Shown: positions 38,401 through 49,238 of the stretch, piece after piece
How the letters are laid out: each line of letters starts with the position of its first letter
Position numbering within the stretch: the first letter of the stretch is position 1
Source of the DNA: Parasponia andersonii
Lineage: Eukaryota; Streptophyta; Magnoliopsida; Rosales; Cannabaceae
Direction of reading: 5' to 3'
Length of the DNA stretch: 64,000 nt
Assembly (NCBI GenBank): GCA_002914805.1
Contig: JXTB01000079.1
Coordinates: 544,257-608,256 of the forward strand
Translations under genes and position numbers: made by a program
The notes under the pieces: generated by a model
Database searches by the model: none
Seen by the model: only the letters and a program-made list of their open reading frames with translations
Told to the model about the DNA's origin: nothing

Positions 38401-39878
38401 AGAGGAAATTAATGCATTGAAAAAATATGGAACTTGGGAAATCTCTGATCTTCCTCGAGGAAAATTGCTAGTAGTATGCAAGTAGATCTTTAATGTCAAA
38501 TACAAGCCCACAAAATAGTTGATCGTTACAAGGCAAGGTTGGTAGCCAAAGGTTTTACATAGACCTATGGCTTGGACTCCAGGAGACATTTTGTCCAGTA
38601 GCAAAACTAAATACTGTCAGGATTCTACTCTCATTAGCAACAAATTTGATTAGTCTCTTTATCAACTTGATATGAAAAATGTATTTCTCAATGGTGATTT
38701 GCAAGACGAGGTTTATATGGAGATTCCTACTGCATTCGAGATGCCAAGCAATTCTACCAAAGTATGTAAGCTGAGAAAATTGCTTTATGGTCTCAAACAA
38801 TCTCTAATGGCATGGTTCGAAAGGTTTACAAAGTACATCAAAGAACATGATTACACTTAAAGGCAGGCCAATCATACTTTATTCTCTAGACATTCACAAG
38901 AAGGAAAAATAGCTATTCTTATAGTGTATGTGGACGACTTCATTTTAACTAGGGACTATTTGGAAGAAATGAATAGACTGAAAAATGTACTTGCAAAAGA
39001 ATTTGAAGTAAAAGACCTAGAAAACCTAAAATATTTTCAAGGGATGGAAGTGGCTCGATGCAAGAACGGTATCTCAATTTCTCAGCGCAAGTATATCCTG
39101 GATTTACTTAAGAAGACAAGAATATTAGCTACAAACCTACTACTACTCCCATGGAGTACAACTACAAACTTGGATTAAGAAATGATTGTGCCCCTGTTAA
39201 TAAGGGTAGATACCAGTATCTGGTAGGTAAACTCATCTATCTAGTCCATACTAACGTGACATCGGATTCTCAATAAGTGTTGTTAGTCAATTTATGAACA
39301 ATCCTAATAAGGCATACTTTGAAGCAGTTTATAGAATTCTCATGTACTTGAAGATGATTCCAAGAAATGACTTGTTTTTCAAAAGAAGAAACAGTAGAGA
39401 AATTGAAATATATTCTGATGCTGCTGATTGGGTAAGGTCTCTTAATAATAGGAGATCCATTACAGGATATTACACTTATATTTGAGAGAACTTGGTAATT
39501 TGGAGGAGTTAGAAGCAATCTGTGGTTACTAGAAGCAGTGTAAAAGTTAAATATCGTGCTTTAGCCTTGAGCATATGTGAAGGAATGTGGCTAAAAGGGT
39601 TACTAAAGGAACTTGGAATTACGATCACAAACTTTATGAAGGTCTTGTATGATAATTTAACAGCAATCAGCATTGCGAAAAATCCTGTGCATCACAATCG
39701 TACTAAGCATGTTAAACTTGATCGGCATTTTATTAAGGAAAAGGTCGAAGAAGGGATACCTGAACTTGTTTACACCTCTGCTAACTCACAAGCTACTGAT
39801 GTTCTAACTAAGTCGCTGCCAAGAGAAAAGTTCAAAGTCTTAGTCTCCAAGTTAGGAATGATTGACATCTATTCTTAA
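35469..39878 (+). pseudogene. Copia polyprotein remnant with many stops
   Basis: Pieces in order: gag (35469-36263, HKLNGQNYLQWFLSVM and RIMAIKPLPSIQEVF); the protease/integrase junction (36600-37190, LLWHYKLGHPNFLYLKK, the GAG-pre-integrase motif, then FSIIHSDIW); the rest of integrase (37200-37850, ending in the ETKSYSKI region); reverse transcriptase (38370-39180, WKAAIGEEINALKK, KLLYGLKQ and YVDDF); RNase H (39290-39878, VLTKSLPREKF). Stops and frameshifts separate nearly every piece, for example at 35702, 35933 and 38485, so no functional polyprotein is possible. Confidence 0.92.
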
Positions 39879-39890
39879 CTTGAGGGAGAG

Positions 39891-40188
39891 TATGGAATTT
39901 CAGAATTGTTTATTTCTATTTTTCTTATTTACTTTATTTATTTTTCTTCCTTGTCTTATGAGTATTTTGGTTGGTTTGTTTTCAACAACCAGCTTTATGT
40001 TTTTTATTTTAGGGTTTGTGTTTTATTTTTCTTCTCCTGTTTTTAAGCTTAGAATTCATGTTTTTCATGAACTGGTTTTTTAGTCTGTTTTTTAGAAGTT
40101 GTCTTTGTTTGGAGTCTCTATAAAATCTAATTGTATTTTGTGTTGTACATGTAAGTAAAATAAGAAGGTTTTCTCTCTAATTTCTTCA
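39891..40188 (+). repeat. 3' LTR of the copia element
   Basis: 298 bases starting TATGGAATTTC and ending TTCTTCA, the same length as the 5' LTR. Confidence 0.88.
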
Positions 40189-40193
40189 AGAAG

Positions 40194-40828
40194 TAAAAAA
40201 ACTTAATAACCAAGCAGGGAAGAATGATGAAAATAAACCACTTCAACCATAGTGTTTGACACAGGAGGGAGAAATAGAAAGAAGGAAAGGGATAGAGGAA
40301 TTAATATAGAGATTTGGGGTAGGCTAGTTGTTTGATAGGAAGGAATTTAGGAGAGAAGAGATTAGGCAATAGATTTCAAATTCCCATTTTTAACTCTTGC
40401 ACAACACCATAATTGGAAATGAAAAAAAGATTTCAACATGAAAAGCATTATTCTATTAACACTGTTAGATCTTCATAAGAACTCACATTCTCCTTGATGC
40501 TCCATGACATCATAGGTTTCTGTCTTCACTTACAGTACTCTAGTTCCATCAGAATTAACCACACTTCTTGCCTCTAGCCTGAATCTACTGCTACTTGTCC
40601 AGCTTGAATTATCTGTAAAAGAAATCTCACCTACATAACCTACACCATCTTTAGGATTCAGAACTGTATCTCCAGTAAGAAGGCGTTTTTTTCCCTTCCC
40701 CCTCCCCTCTCTCACAATTCTTTAACTGAACTCTTCAACCTTCCAATTGTCATCTTCATCATCAACGAAGCCATCCTCAAGAAGAACAATTTCTACCCTA
40801 GCTGAGGATTCAACCCCATATTTGGCAA
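40194..40828 (-). pseudogene. Left-over CBP60 exon of tandem copy B
   Basis: The region at about 40488-40820 encodes, on the minus strand, CBP60 blocks including [29 protein letters not shown] and SRFRLEARSVVNSDGTRV, with an in-frame stop near the WKVEEFS position. It lies after the stop codon of the chimeric gene at 40829, so it is probably untranslated. The 40250-40400 part matches the intron at 56450-56560 of copy C. Confidence 0.75.
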
Positions 40829-41625
40829 TCAGTATGTGTCGTGTCCAATGTGGTCTTCAGAACAAAAATCAACAGTGGTCTCACGTGTCACAGGGAACGT
40901 GATAGAAACTGGTACCAAACATAGTCCTCGGCTTCTAAGGTCTTGTTTGGGATCTTCAGGGTCCTTAGATATGTGATCAGAATTACCCTGCATTTAATTG
41001 TAACAAAAACATGCTCCTGTAATCAATTTAAATTTAAAATTAAAATACTCTTTAATTGGAGTAAGATATAGTTATTTTATAATGAGAATGAATATATTAA
41101 TAATGAAGAATAAAAATGCACCTGCTGGTGCCGTGTGGCAGCTCTAGATTTAATGTATGAGTCGCTTAAAACCTATTATTTTATGGGAAAAGAAAAAAGT
41201 TACATTAAAACAATTTATTGTACTTACTAGTTATTTCCCTATGTAGCAGTAAGAGAATAACATCGATGGTAACAAAGGATATATCTATATCCAAATGGGA
41301 CTTACAGTAACTTGTTGATGGAGGAACTGGATGTACTCAATAGCATCAAAGAGCACTGAATCAGTATCAGCCTGACACACCCACAAAATAACATAATTAG
41401 AATATATCATATATAGTAAAAAAAAAAAAAAAAAAAAAAAAAAAGCGATCCTTCTTCCTCTTTTCTTTTTATTTTATGAATTAATTCATGAGAAAAGAGA
41501 TACAATCTCTCGGTACATAGCTAAATTAATTACCTTTCCGAAAGGTGAAACCAATTGATGGAGCTCAGTGATTCTGTGGCCCAGCTTCTCTTTCCTCGGG
41601 AAATGAAGATTTGGAAAAAATGTTG
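40829..41625 (-). other. Captured bHLH gene fragment inside CBP60 sequence
   Basis: About 800 bases holding four consecutive bHLH exons with their introns interrupt the CBP60 exon. The left junction is at the CBP60 text TATTTGGCAAT (about 40819-40829) and the right junction follows CTTCCAGGATCAAC (about 41625-41638 on the minus strand). About 65 bases of CBP60 present in copies A and C (encoding the [11 protein letters not shown] region) are missing, so this was a replacement, not a simple insertion. Retained introns argue for DNA-level capture, not a processed copy. Confidence 0.8.
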
Positions 41626-43919
41626 ATCCTGGAAGAGAGAGATTATTCGAGAAATGAAGCTGTAAGCTCCTTGACTCTGAAAAATGTGTCTCTGCCACGC
41701 AATTCCTAAGATATAGGGAAAAAGATGCACTAGTTATCATATGAAATAAGGTCAATTGGACAACTTCCAGACTTTGGGTGAGGCCAGAAGAGTTGGAAAC
41801 TAGAAGTTTTGAAGTTAATGAAAAATGCTAAACATAAGATTAATGACAACATGAAGTATTAATAAATTTGTAAGCCACTAAATAAAACCTAGGAAAATCT
41901 TCTTCATTCATCACATCATTAGGAGTACTTTTGTCGTTCAAAGTTGGCAGTTCATTCTCGAAGCCATCTTGTTCATGATCACACTCAATAAACTCGTTAA
42001 CTTTGTCTAGATTAATTGGCACCAACTTTTCTGCCTCCATTGTGTTGAACTCCTCCATCATAAACATATTCATTCTCATATGGACAAGATTATCGAACAT
42101 ATTAGTTGTCAATTTATTCCTCTTCGCACACGTGGAAGAACTACAAGGTTGACTCAAAATTCGAACAGCATACTTCTTTAATATGGGAAGTGTATCACCA
42201 CAGTAATCCCACCAAATTCCTACAAATAATAATAATAATAATAATTTCAATCGCAACTATATCTATACTAGCATTTTATAACTATTACTAATACCAGAAT
42301 ATTTAAAACTAAAATTGTTGAGTGTAACTATGAACTATAAAATTATCGAACTTACGAGGATGTGAAGTTTTCATCATTGTTGTTGCTGTGGTTGTAAACA
42401 AACTCAATAACTTTTCGCGATAAACTTGCACCTGATGCATAAAAGCTTCTTTTTCATCACAAGAAACCAAATTCTCTAAAATGAAGTTTATTCCTTTTTT
42501 CATCTCACAATCTTCTACAAATTTCTCATTGTACATGTAAGCAGGATTCAGAAAAGCTGCAGCAGCATGGATTGGATGAATTATATATCGTCTTCTATAT
42601 TCAAATAAATCCAAAATCTGCATATACTTTGATTCAGTGGCACTACAACGTTCCTTGATTATCACTTTTGCCCTTTCCATTGCTTCGTACAAGTATCCTG
42701 AAGTTGAAACATAACGATCAACTAAATAAAGAACTCGAACCAGTGGCTCCATAACTTGCAAAACCTCTTGACCTTGACTCCAAAATTCTGAACGTTGAAT
42801 GATAGCAGCAACCCTTTCAGCCATTTCTTTCTTGCTATAATCTAATCTCATCCATTCAGAGGACGCAACTAGCCGTCGTAATTCATCTTCAACATTTAAA
42901 ATTGACTGAAGCACTAAAAAATAGGAAGCAAATCTAGTCACACATGAACGTTTCAATTCTCTTCCGTTTGTGTGCACTCTCATCAATGACAGAACATCAG
43001 TATGATCGTAAATATGTGCGAAAATCAATTTTGAATCATCAAGTACCTGTTGAATCCATGAAACGTCATCACAAATATCTCTCAAAAGCAATTGAATTCC
43101 ATGAGCAACACACCGAGTCTTATACATATAAGGATATTTTCCAACAAGCATGTCCCCTGCGGACTCAAAATTTGAAACACTACCACTAATGAATTGTACA
43201 ACATGTTCTCGTCCAATATCTTCTATGACAGAGGACAAAAGATCTTTCAAATAAACTCCGGATTCTCGATCATGATAAATTTCAAAAGATTTTAAAAACA
43301 CTGCACCTTCTGGAGAACATGCAACAACATTCATAAATGTTTGTTGCTTCATATCCCTCCATTTATGACACATCAATGTACAACCTGTCTTAGCCCAAGA
43401 TGCCTTAACTCTATTTATATACTCATCAACTTCAGTTCTTGAATCCGAGACTAATTTTGTGGTAAGAGTAGTTTGACATGGTAACTCATATCCTGCTCCA
43501 TACTCCGATATTCCTTTCACAAGACCAATAAAAGATGGAGTTTGAACAACATTGAACGGTATGTCATTCAAAATAAGGTGCCGAAAAAGCAATTTATCAA
43601 CTTCATTTTGATCGTTATTTTTGCCCATATTCATAATATCTGGTTGCTGCCCAATTTTTTGTGCTGAATTAAGTGAAGAATTATCAGCATCATCATCATT
43701 CCTAGCTTTCTTATTAGAACCATGAATTTCTAAATAAGATTCTTCTTGAACATGCTTTGGTACTTTGTCACAAGTATCAATATCACGACCTTTAATCCCA
43801 GATAAATGTGACTTGATTCTAGTACTACCCCCAGAAAATTCACGTTCACAAAACTTACATTTAAAACGACCTTTCAATTTCTCAGCATATTCCCAACATT
43901 TGTCATTCTTTCTGACCAT
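40829..43919 (-). CDS. Predicted hAT transposase-CBP60-bHLH chimera, copy B (780 aa)
   Basis: Exons (minus): 42356-43919, 41889-42219, 41534-41705, 41306-41371, 41122-41172, 40829-40987; 2343 bases, all GT-AG, phases match and no internal stop. Residues 1-521 are a BED zinc finger (C-x2-C...H...C) plus DUF659/hAT core. Exon 2 is a shortened hAT dimerisation region. Exon 3 starts with CBP60 text (SESRSLQLHFSNNLSLP) and switches in frame to a bHLH (RKEKLGHRITELHQLVSPFGK). Exon 4 is exactly 66 bases (helix 2, LFDAIEYIQFLHQQV), exon 5 is 51, and exon 6 ends with DLRSRGLCLVPVS. These are the exon phases and signatures of bHLH68/112/123-type factors. The usual hAT catalytic acids are missing. It could act as a nuclear DNA-binding regulator (inference). 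It may instead be an unexpressed chance chimera. Confidence 0.65.
41418..41444. repeat. Poly-A run in an intron of copy B
   Basis: A homopolymer of about 27 A within the bHLH intron between 41371 and 41534; it could mark a small retroelement or be simple slippage. Confidence 0.85.
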
Positions 43920-44580
43920 ATTTACTCCTAGACACAATAAAAAGTATAAATAAAAAAGAGTAATATTATGCTTATCTACATATACTTAATTACACGCAAC
44001 TAACTTAAATAATCATATACAAGTCGATATCACTAATTATAAATTAAATATCACGCATATAAATACAAATAAATTTAAGAAAATTAAGTTTCGACTATAT
44101 GGTCATTGGCGATGGTCCTCAGTATATTCCCTTTCAAAGAAAAAATAAGAACTAATAACCTATATTTTGGCTACATGGAGATTTTATATTAAGAACTAAA
44201 TTTAATCTCAATAATTCATATTAATGGCTATATGGGAAAAAAAAAATTTCCCCGCGTAAGTATTGTACTAGAGAAAAGGCGCGCACACACACAAAAAGTA
44301 TAGGAGTGATAATTAATACCAGAAAAAAGCCAAGAAGGAAAAAGATCAAACCAAACCGAAACAAAAATGAAAATAAAACATAATTGTTATATGTGTAGTA
44401 TATAATAAATTTTACCTTTGCCTTTTGCTTACTGCGTGATCTTAATTCTGTGACTCGCAATTCAAACTGAAACTGAAATTGATTGCATAAAATGGAGAGA
44501 AAGAGAAAGAGAAGAAAAGATAAGAGAAGAGAAGAAAAAGAGAACGTGTACTGAGAGTATCTCTCCGGTGGAGACAAGTA
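43920..44580 (-). other. 5' UTR exon and leader intron of copy B
   Basis: The coding exon is preceded by an acceptor TCTAG|GAGTAAAT at 43928, and a donor CAAAG|GTAAAA at 44416 ends a purine/pyrimidine-rich leader (about 44416-44570). The same arrangement occurs in copy C (acceptor 59586, donor 60092), showing that the leader intron was duplicated with the gene. Confidence 0.6.
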
Positions 44581-44593
44581 CCAGCTTAAGGGA

Positions 44594-44606
44594 GTATATA
44601 TATAGG
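44594..44606 (-). promoter_or_regulatory. TATA box of copy B
   Basis: The minus strand reads CCTATATATATAC just upstream of the leader exon. The following CT-rich leader resembles that of copy C. Confidence 0.55.
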
Positions 44607-44639
44607 CAAAGTAAAGTAACTAAAGTAAAAGTAAAACCA

Positions 44640-44908
44640 ACCAAATATTATAATATAGTAAGGTAAGTACTAAATTTCTCATCACTTCTCGAGGCCGTAT
44701 TATTCGTCAAGTTCGGAGAGCGTTTGTACTTTACGTTTTTATTATTTTCCTTTTATTATTATTATCCTATAAATACAAGTTACATCAGTCAAACTAATAC
44801 AAGACAGACTCAAACAGTCCCTACAAAAATAAATAAATAAATAAAATCCAACGGAACGTTTTATTCGTCTGCTTATAAAATTCGCAAATTTTTCCATGCA
44901 CATCCCAG

Positions 44909-44945
<37 letters not shown>

Positions 44946-45513
44946 TCCGATTCAGTTGACGTCCAATTGCATAATTGTCAAAATGCTCAAAATGGCTTAC
45001 TTCACTTGTTAAGATTAAAAACGTTAAGATTAAAAACAAAATAAGAATATTAATAACGTTCAGGGCTCATTTGGTATAGACGAGTATAATACGTTTAATG
45101 CAATATAGGATAAAAAAGATGGACTAAATGAAAAATAGTCTAGAATTAGATTTTATTGACTTAAATACGATGATATAAGCTATATAATACTTTTAATATA
45201 ATATAGGATAAAAAAATATGGACTAAATGAAAAATAGAACAATTAGTTATTATGACACAGACATTTACCGTTATTACAAATTTATCCCTCATTTTTTATT
45301 TTTTATTCAAATTCTCGTTAAATAATAAAATTATCGTTCTTTTGTCTCCTCAACTATGCCTTATTAAATAATAGTCAAATAGTTATTTGACTTTTTAAAA
45401 AGCTAAATAAATAGCCTTATTATTTTTTATCTTTTTTTGTTGGGCATTTTCAAATAATTAGTGTTTTATGACTAGAAAAATAAAAAGATGTAACATAACA
45501 TTTCTTTACATGG

Positions 45514-45560
<47 letters not shown>

Positions 45561-46846
45561 AGTCAGACTCCATTTAGCTATTTTGACATTTACCTATCAA
45601 TTGTTATAAATTTTAACCATGGAATATAGATTCTACGATTTTGATTTTGTGGTTAGTTCAAAAAATTAAAAAGGAACATTCATTAAAATTTAAATGTTTA
45701 TTGTATTTTAATTGATTCCTTTCTCATAAGTGGCTAATAAATGACATAAATTGGTCTCTGATAAATAATAATTCTTTTGTAAATAAAATAGATATAATTT
45801 TTCAAAACATTGTAGGTTTCACAAGAACTTCTTTTGTTACAAAATAATTAATTCAGCTTTAGTGAAACGTCGAAAAGCTAGGTGCAATTCTCAAGGTAGG
45901 TTAGGAAATATATATATATATATATAGGTGATATTTCAATAGAGATTTTTGTTTTTACCCATAAATAAGTACTCTAATTTAAGCTATTAAATTTTAATTT
46001 AATGACTAAAATGATATTAGTATATTTACTAAAACAATTATTATAATTAGCACATATATAAATATAGAAAATTATTTAAAACAAGAAAAATGAGCAACTT
46101 AACGAGTTGGTCAATATTTTTTTATTTTTTTATAAGAAAATGAAACAAGTAAAAAATACTTAATAATTAATCACTCTCAACTATCTTATTCGTTGAAAAA
46201 AAAAAAACAACAAAAGATGTACAAATTTTAAGTTGTTTCATGCATAATTTTTTTAGAAAAAAAAAAAAAACAAATTTCTCTTCATTGTAGTTGCTTTAAT
46301 CATTTTTTGTTATTTACAATTATGCTACCTTGGATTTTACTTTTTCTACAATAAAATATAAATTTTATGAAATATTGAAGATACAACAGTATATATAGTT
46401 TTAAATTAAAAATAATTAAAAATTAAATTTTCAAAAATAAATAAATAAAAAAGAATTAGAAATTAATATATTGAATGTGGTAATCTATTATTGTAGATTT
46501 ATTTCTTAATTAGTCAAACTTACCTCTCTATAGAGCAAAAATAAAAACACCCATAAAAAACTCACCTATTTATTCCCATATCATTTTTTTTTTTTTAATG
46601 AAAGTAACGATGATATATATTTCATGACCAATATCTAGCCAAGACCTCGTCAACCATGGAGTCTAAGTCTATGACCAAGTGGTTTGAAATATTTTAAGAC
46701 AACGGGCATATGTAATAATTAATGTCCATTATGTATTATTTTTCTTGAAAATTTTTATTTTGTACTTGAACAATAATAAAAAAAAGATTTTCAACAACGT
46801 AGAAAAGACTATTCTTTCAAATTTGTTATACTAGCAATGCTATATA
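44640..46846. other. AT-rich intergenic DNA between copies B and C
   Basis: No genes seen. Contains a 32-base poly-A run (44909-44940), a TA microsatellite, and two similar 55-base stretches (45084 and 45182) sharing ATATAGGATAAAAAA and GGACTAAATGAAAAATAG. Confidence 0.55.
45514..45558. repeat. (TA)n microsatellite
   Basis: About 45 bases of pure TA. Confidence 0.92.
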
Positions 46847-46851
46847 AATGG

Positions 46852-47218
46852 TAGAGATAATTGCAAAAAAATACCGTGAAGTTTGGACGTTTTTCAATTT
46901 AAATTCTTAAATTTAGATTTTACAAAATAATATCCTGAGATTAAGAATTTCTGAAAATTAATACCATGAGTTGACTTTTTGAATAATTTTAACTGATAAA
47001 ATATAATAATATCCTCAAAATTAAGATGAATAATATAGATTAATCTAGTTTTAATGGATGGTATTATTGTTTTTTCTAAAATTGGTCAAAAAATATGCTT
47101 AGTGTATTAATTTTCATAAATTCTTAATCTCAAGATATTATTTTGCAAAGTCCAAACTTCAAGCTTTAAATTGCAGAACACCTAAACTTCATGGTAGTTT
47201 TTTTTATAGATATCCCTA
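46852..47218. mobile_element. Foldback MITE with 5-bp target duplication
   Basis: The left end TAGAGATAATTGCAAAAAAA and the reverse complement of the right end TAGGGATATCTATAAAAAAA continue into matching ACC(G/A)TGAAGTTT text, giving inverted repeats of over 40 bases; the inner parts (TAATATCCTGAGATTAAG) also mirror. Flanked by AATGG at 46847-46851 and 47219-47223. Length 367 bases, non-coding. Confidence 0.75.
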
Positions 47219-47304
47219 AATGGCATGCCAAATTGCTAATTTTATGGGATTTTTATCAAAATGTAATAAATTCATTATTTTAAACTACAATATTATTAAA
47301 TAAA

Positions 47305-47887
47305 TGGTTAATGGCACAAATGGCTCTTGAACTATTCAACTTGTGGTAATTAGTCCTCAAAGTTTCAATTATAGTAGTAAAGCTCCTGAATTTTTCGATT
47401 TGTAATAATTTGGTCACTGAACTATTCAAATTGCAACTTATGGTCAAAGTTTTTACTAAAAACATACATGGTGGAATCTATTTTTACTAAAATCTTAAAA
47501 TCAAACTTACGAGGGCTACGTAGTGGAATCTGAAAGTATTTTTGTAAGTAATTTGAGAATTTCATGAAGAAAAAAAAAATGAGCAATCACAAAAAAAAAA
47601 TTCTTTAAATTTACAACTTCAAAAACCCTGAAAAATGCAAATAATACATTTTTCTTTCTCTATATTCTTTTGTTTAATTTATTTTTCTTTAAATATATTT
47701 TAAGATGCTACAATATGCTCCTCATATGTATTTTTACTCTGAAATTTAATAGCAGATTATAATTTAGATAGCTCAAGAATTATATTGTTTCAAATAGTAA
47801 AATTCAATAGCTTTATTACTTCAATTAACTTTGAGGACCCAAATTGTTACAAACTGAATAGTTCAGGGACTATTTGTACCATGAATC
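47305..47887. mobile_element. Foldback MITE with about 10-bp target duplication (Mutator-like)
   Basis: A 583-base element whose ends form long inverted repeats: the left GAACTATTCAACTTGT and CCTCAAAGTTTCAATTA blocks are matched by the right end read in reverse. The flanks are ATTAAATAAA at 47295-47304 and 47888-47897. A 9-10 bp duplication is typical of Mutator-type transposition. It is non-coding. Confidence 0.75.
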
Positions 47888-48210
47888 ATTAAATAAAAAG
47901 TTATCTTATTTTTTGTCATCTATTAATTGAATGAGCAAATTATAAAAAAACAAACTTCTTGATTATATTAATTTAAATAATAACGTGGAAAAAAAATAGA
48001 AAAACAAAAATAAAAAAGGAAACTGAAATATTGTGAAAAAGAAAAAAAGAGTCAATAGAAAATAAACACCTTTTTTTTAAAAAATTATTCCTGACCAAAA
48101 AGAGGGAAAAAAAAAAGGAATAAAAAACAAATAATGGAATGATTACACCTATTGATAATGTTTTTATTTGTATATATAGATAGTAGTTTTAAAAATTGCT
48201 ATTTTAGTCT

Positions 48211-48214
<4 letters not shown>

Positions 48215-48247
<33 letters not shown>
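48215..48247. repeat. (AT)n microsatellite
   Basis: About 33 bases of pure AT. Confidence 0.9.
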
Positions 48248-48251
<4 letters not shown>

Positions 48252-48498
48252 AAATAAAAACAAAACAAAAGGCTTGATATAATATTGTTTTATTAAACTT
48301 TATATATGCTTTTCATTAGATATAATTTTTTATTGCAGATTTAGTATAATTTCATTTTTGGATACAAATCTAAATCTAAATCTAAAAAACAAATACACCT
48401 TTTATTCTTTTATTTATATTTAATCATGTTTAAAATTGTTATTTGACATCCTTTTCATTTTTTTCATGTAATTTAATGTTAATAAAGAAAAAAATAAT

Positions 48499-49015
48499 TA
48501 ATTATTTTGTCCCGTTTGTTATTCTCAGTATAAATTTAGTCCCTCATTTTTTTTACTTTGTATTTAAGTGCCCCTAGTAAAAGTGTTTCTCTTTTATCCC
48601 CTAATACCAATACTTTCTAGAAAGTTTTTTGGTTATAAAATTATGCATGCTTTTTTTACATGACTTTTAAAAATATTTACATTAATGTATGAATGCAAAA
48701 AATACCTAGTTTTGTTTTATATATAGTCATGTGAAAAAAATATTTTTTTGTTTACCTCCTTTTCATTATTATTTATTTAATAATAAACGTAACTATTTGG
48801 AAATGTCCAATAAAAAATAGTAAAAAATTTATTTAGTACTTTTAAAAGTGAAATAACTATTAAGTTATTGTTCACTAATGGTTTTCTAACAGTGTTAGAA
48901 TTGAGAGGGTAAAAAATGAACACATTTACCATTTAGAATACTTGAACACAAAATCGAAAGTGATGAATTAAATTTGTACTGATTGCAAATATCAAAAAGT
49001 AAAATGACTAATTAT
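48499..49015. mobile_element. Possible foldback MITE
   Basis: The left part (TAATTATTTTGTCCC, then CTCAGTATAAATTTAGTCCCTCA) is mirrored by the right part, whose reverse complement reads TAATTAGTCATTTTACT, then CAATCAGTACAAATTTAATTCATCA. Ends and target duplication are not resolved. Confidence 0.5.
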
Positions 49016-49220
49016 TCTAAAAATTAAATAAAAAATCATTAAGGGTCCACCTTTTTGAAAAATGTAGTAGAATTATATATAAAATGTGGTACCGTTTTTA
49101 CAAAGCAAACAGGTGGAACCTCCTTTTACTAGGAATGAGACAAGAAGGAGATTGATTATTTTAACCTATTTTCCAAATGAGTTCCAATATTCCACACATA
49201 GGTGCTATTTTCTCCTCTTG

Positions 49221-49238
49221 TAATTTTATCCCTTCTCT
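49221..49238. repeat. Left target-site duplication of the LINE
   Basis: TAATTTTATCCCTTCTCT, identical over 18 bases to 53175-53192. Confidence 0.92.

Larger units (their letters stand above)
35120..40188 (+). mobile_element. Ty1/copia LTR retrotransposon, degenerate
   Basis: A 5.07 kb element with two 298-base LTRs (35120-35417 and 39891-40188). A primer-binding site starts at 35418 (TGGTATCAAAG) and a purine tract TTGAGGGAGAG at 39880-39890 precedes the 3' LTR. The flanking duplication is AGAAT (35115-35119) against AGAAG (40189-40193), one mismatch. The order gag, integrase, reverse transcriptase, RNase H is that of Ty1/copia. It sits inside the CBP60 tail of tandem copy B. Confidence 0.9.

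Noticed and set aside
42944..43189. 81-codon plus-strand frame
   Set aside because: Antisense shadow of the transposase exon of copy B.
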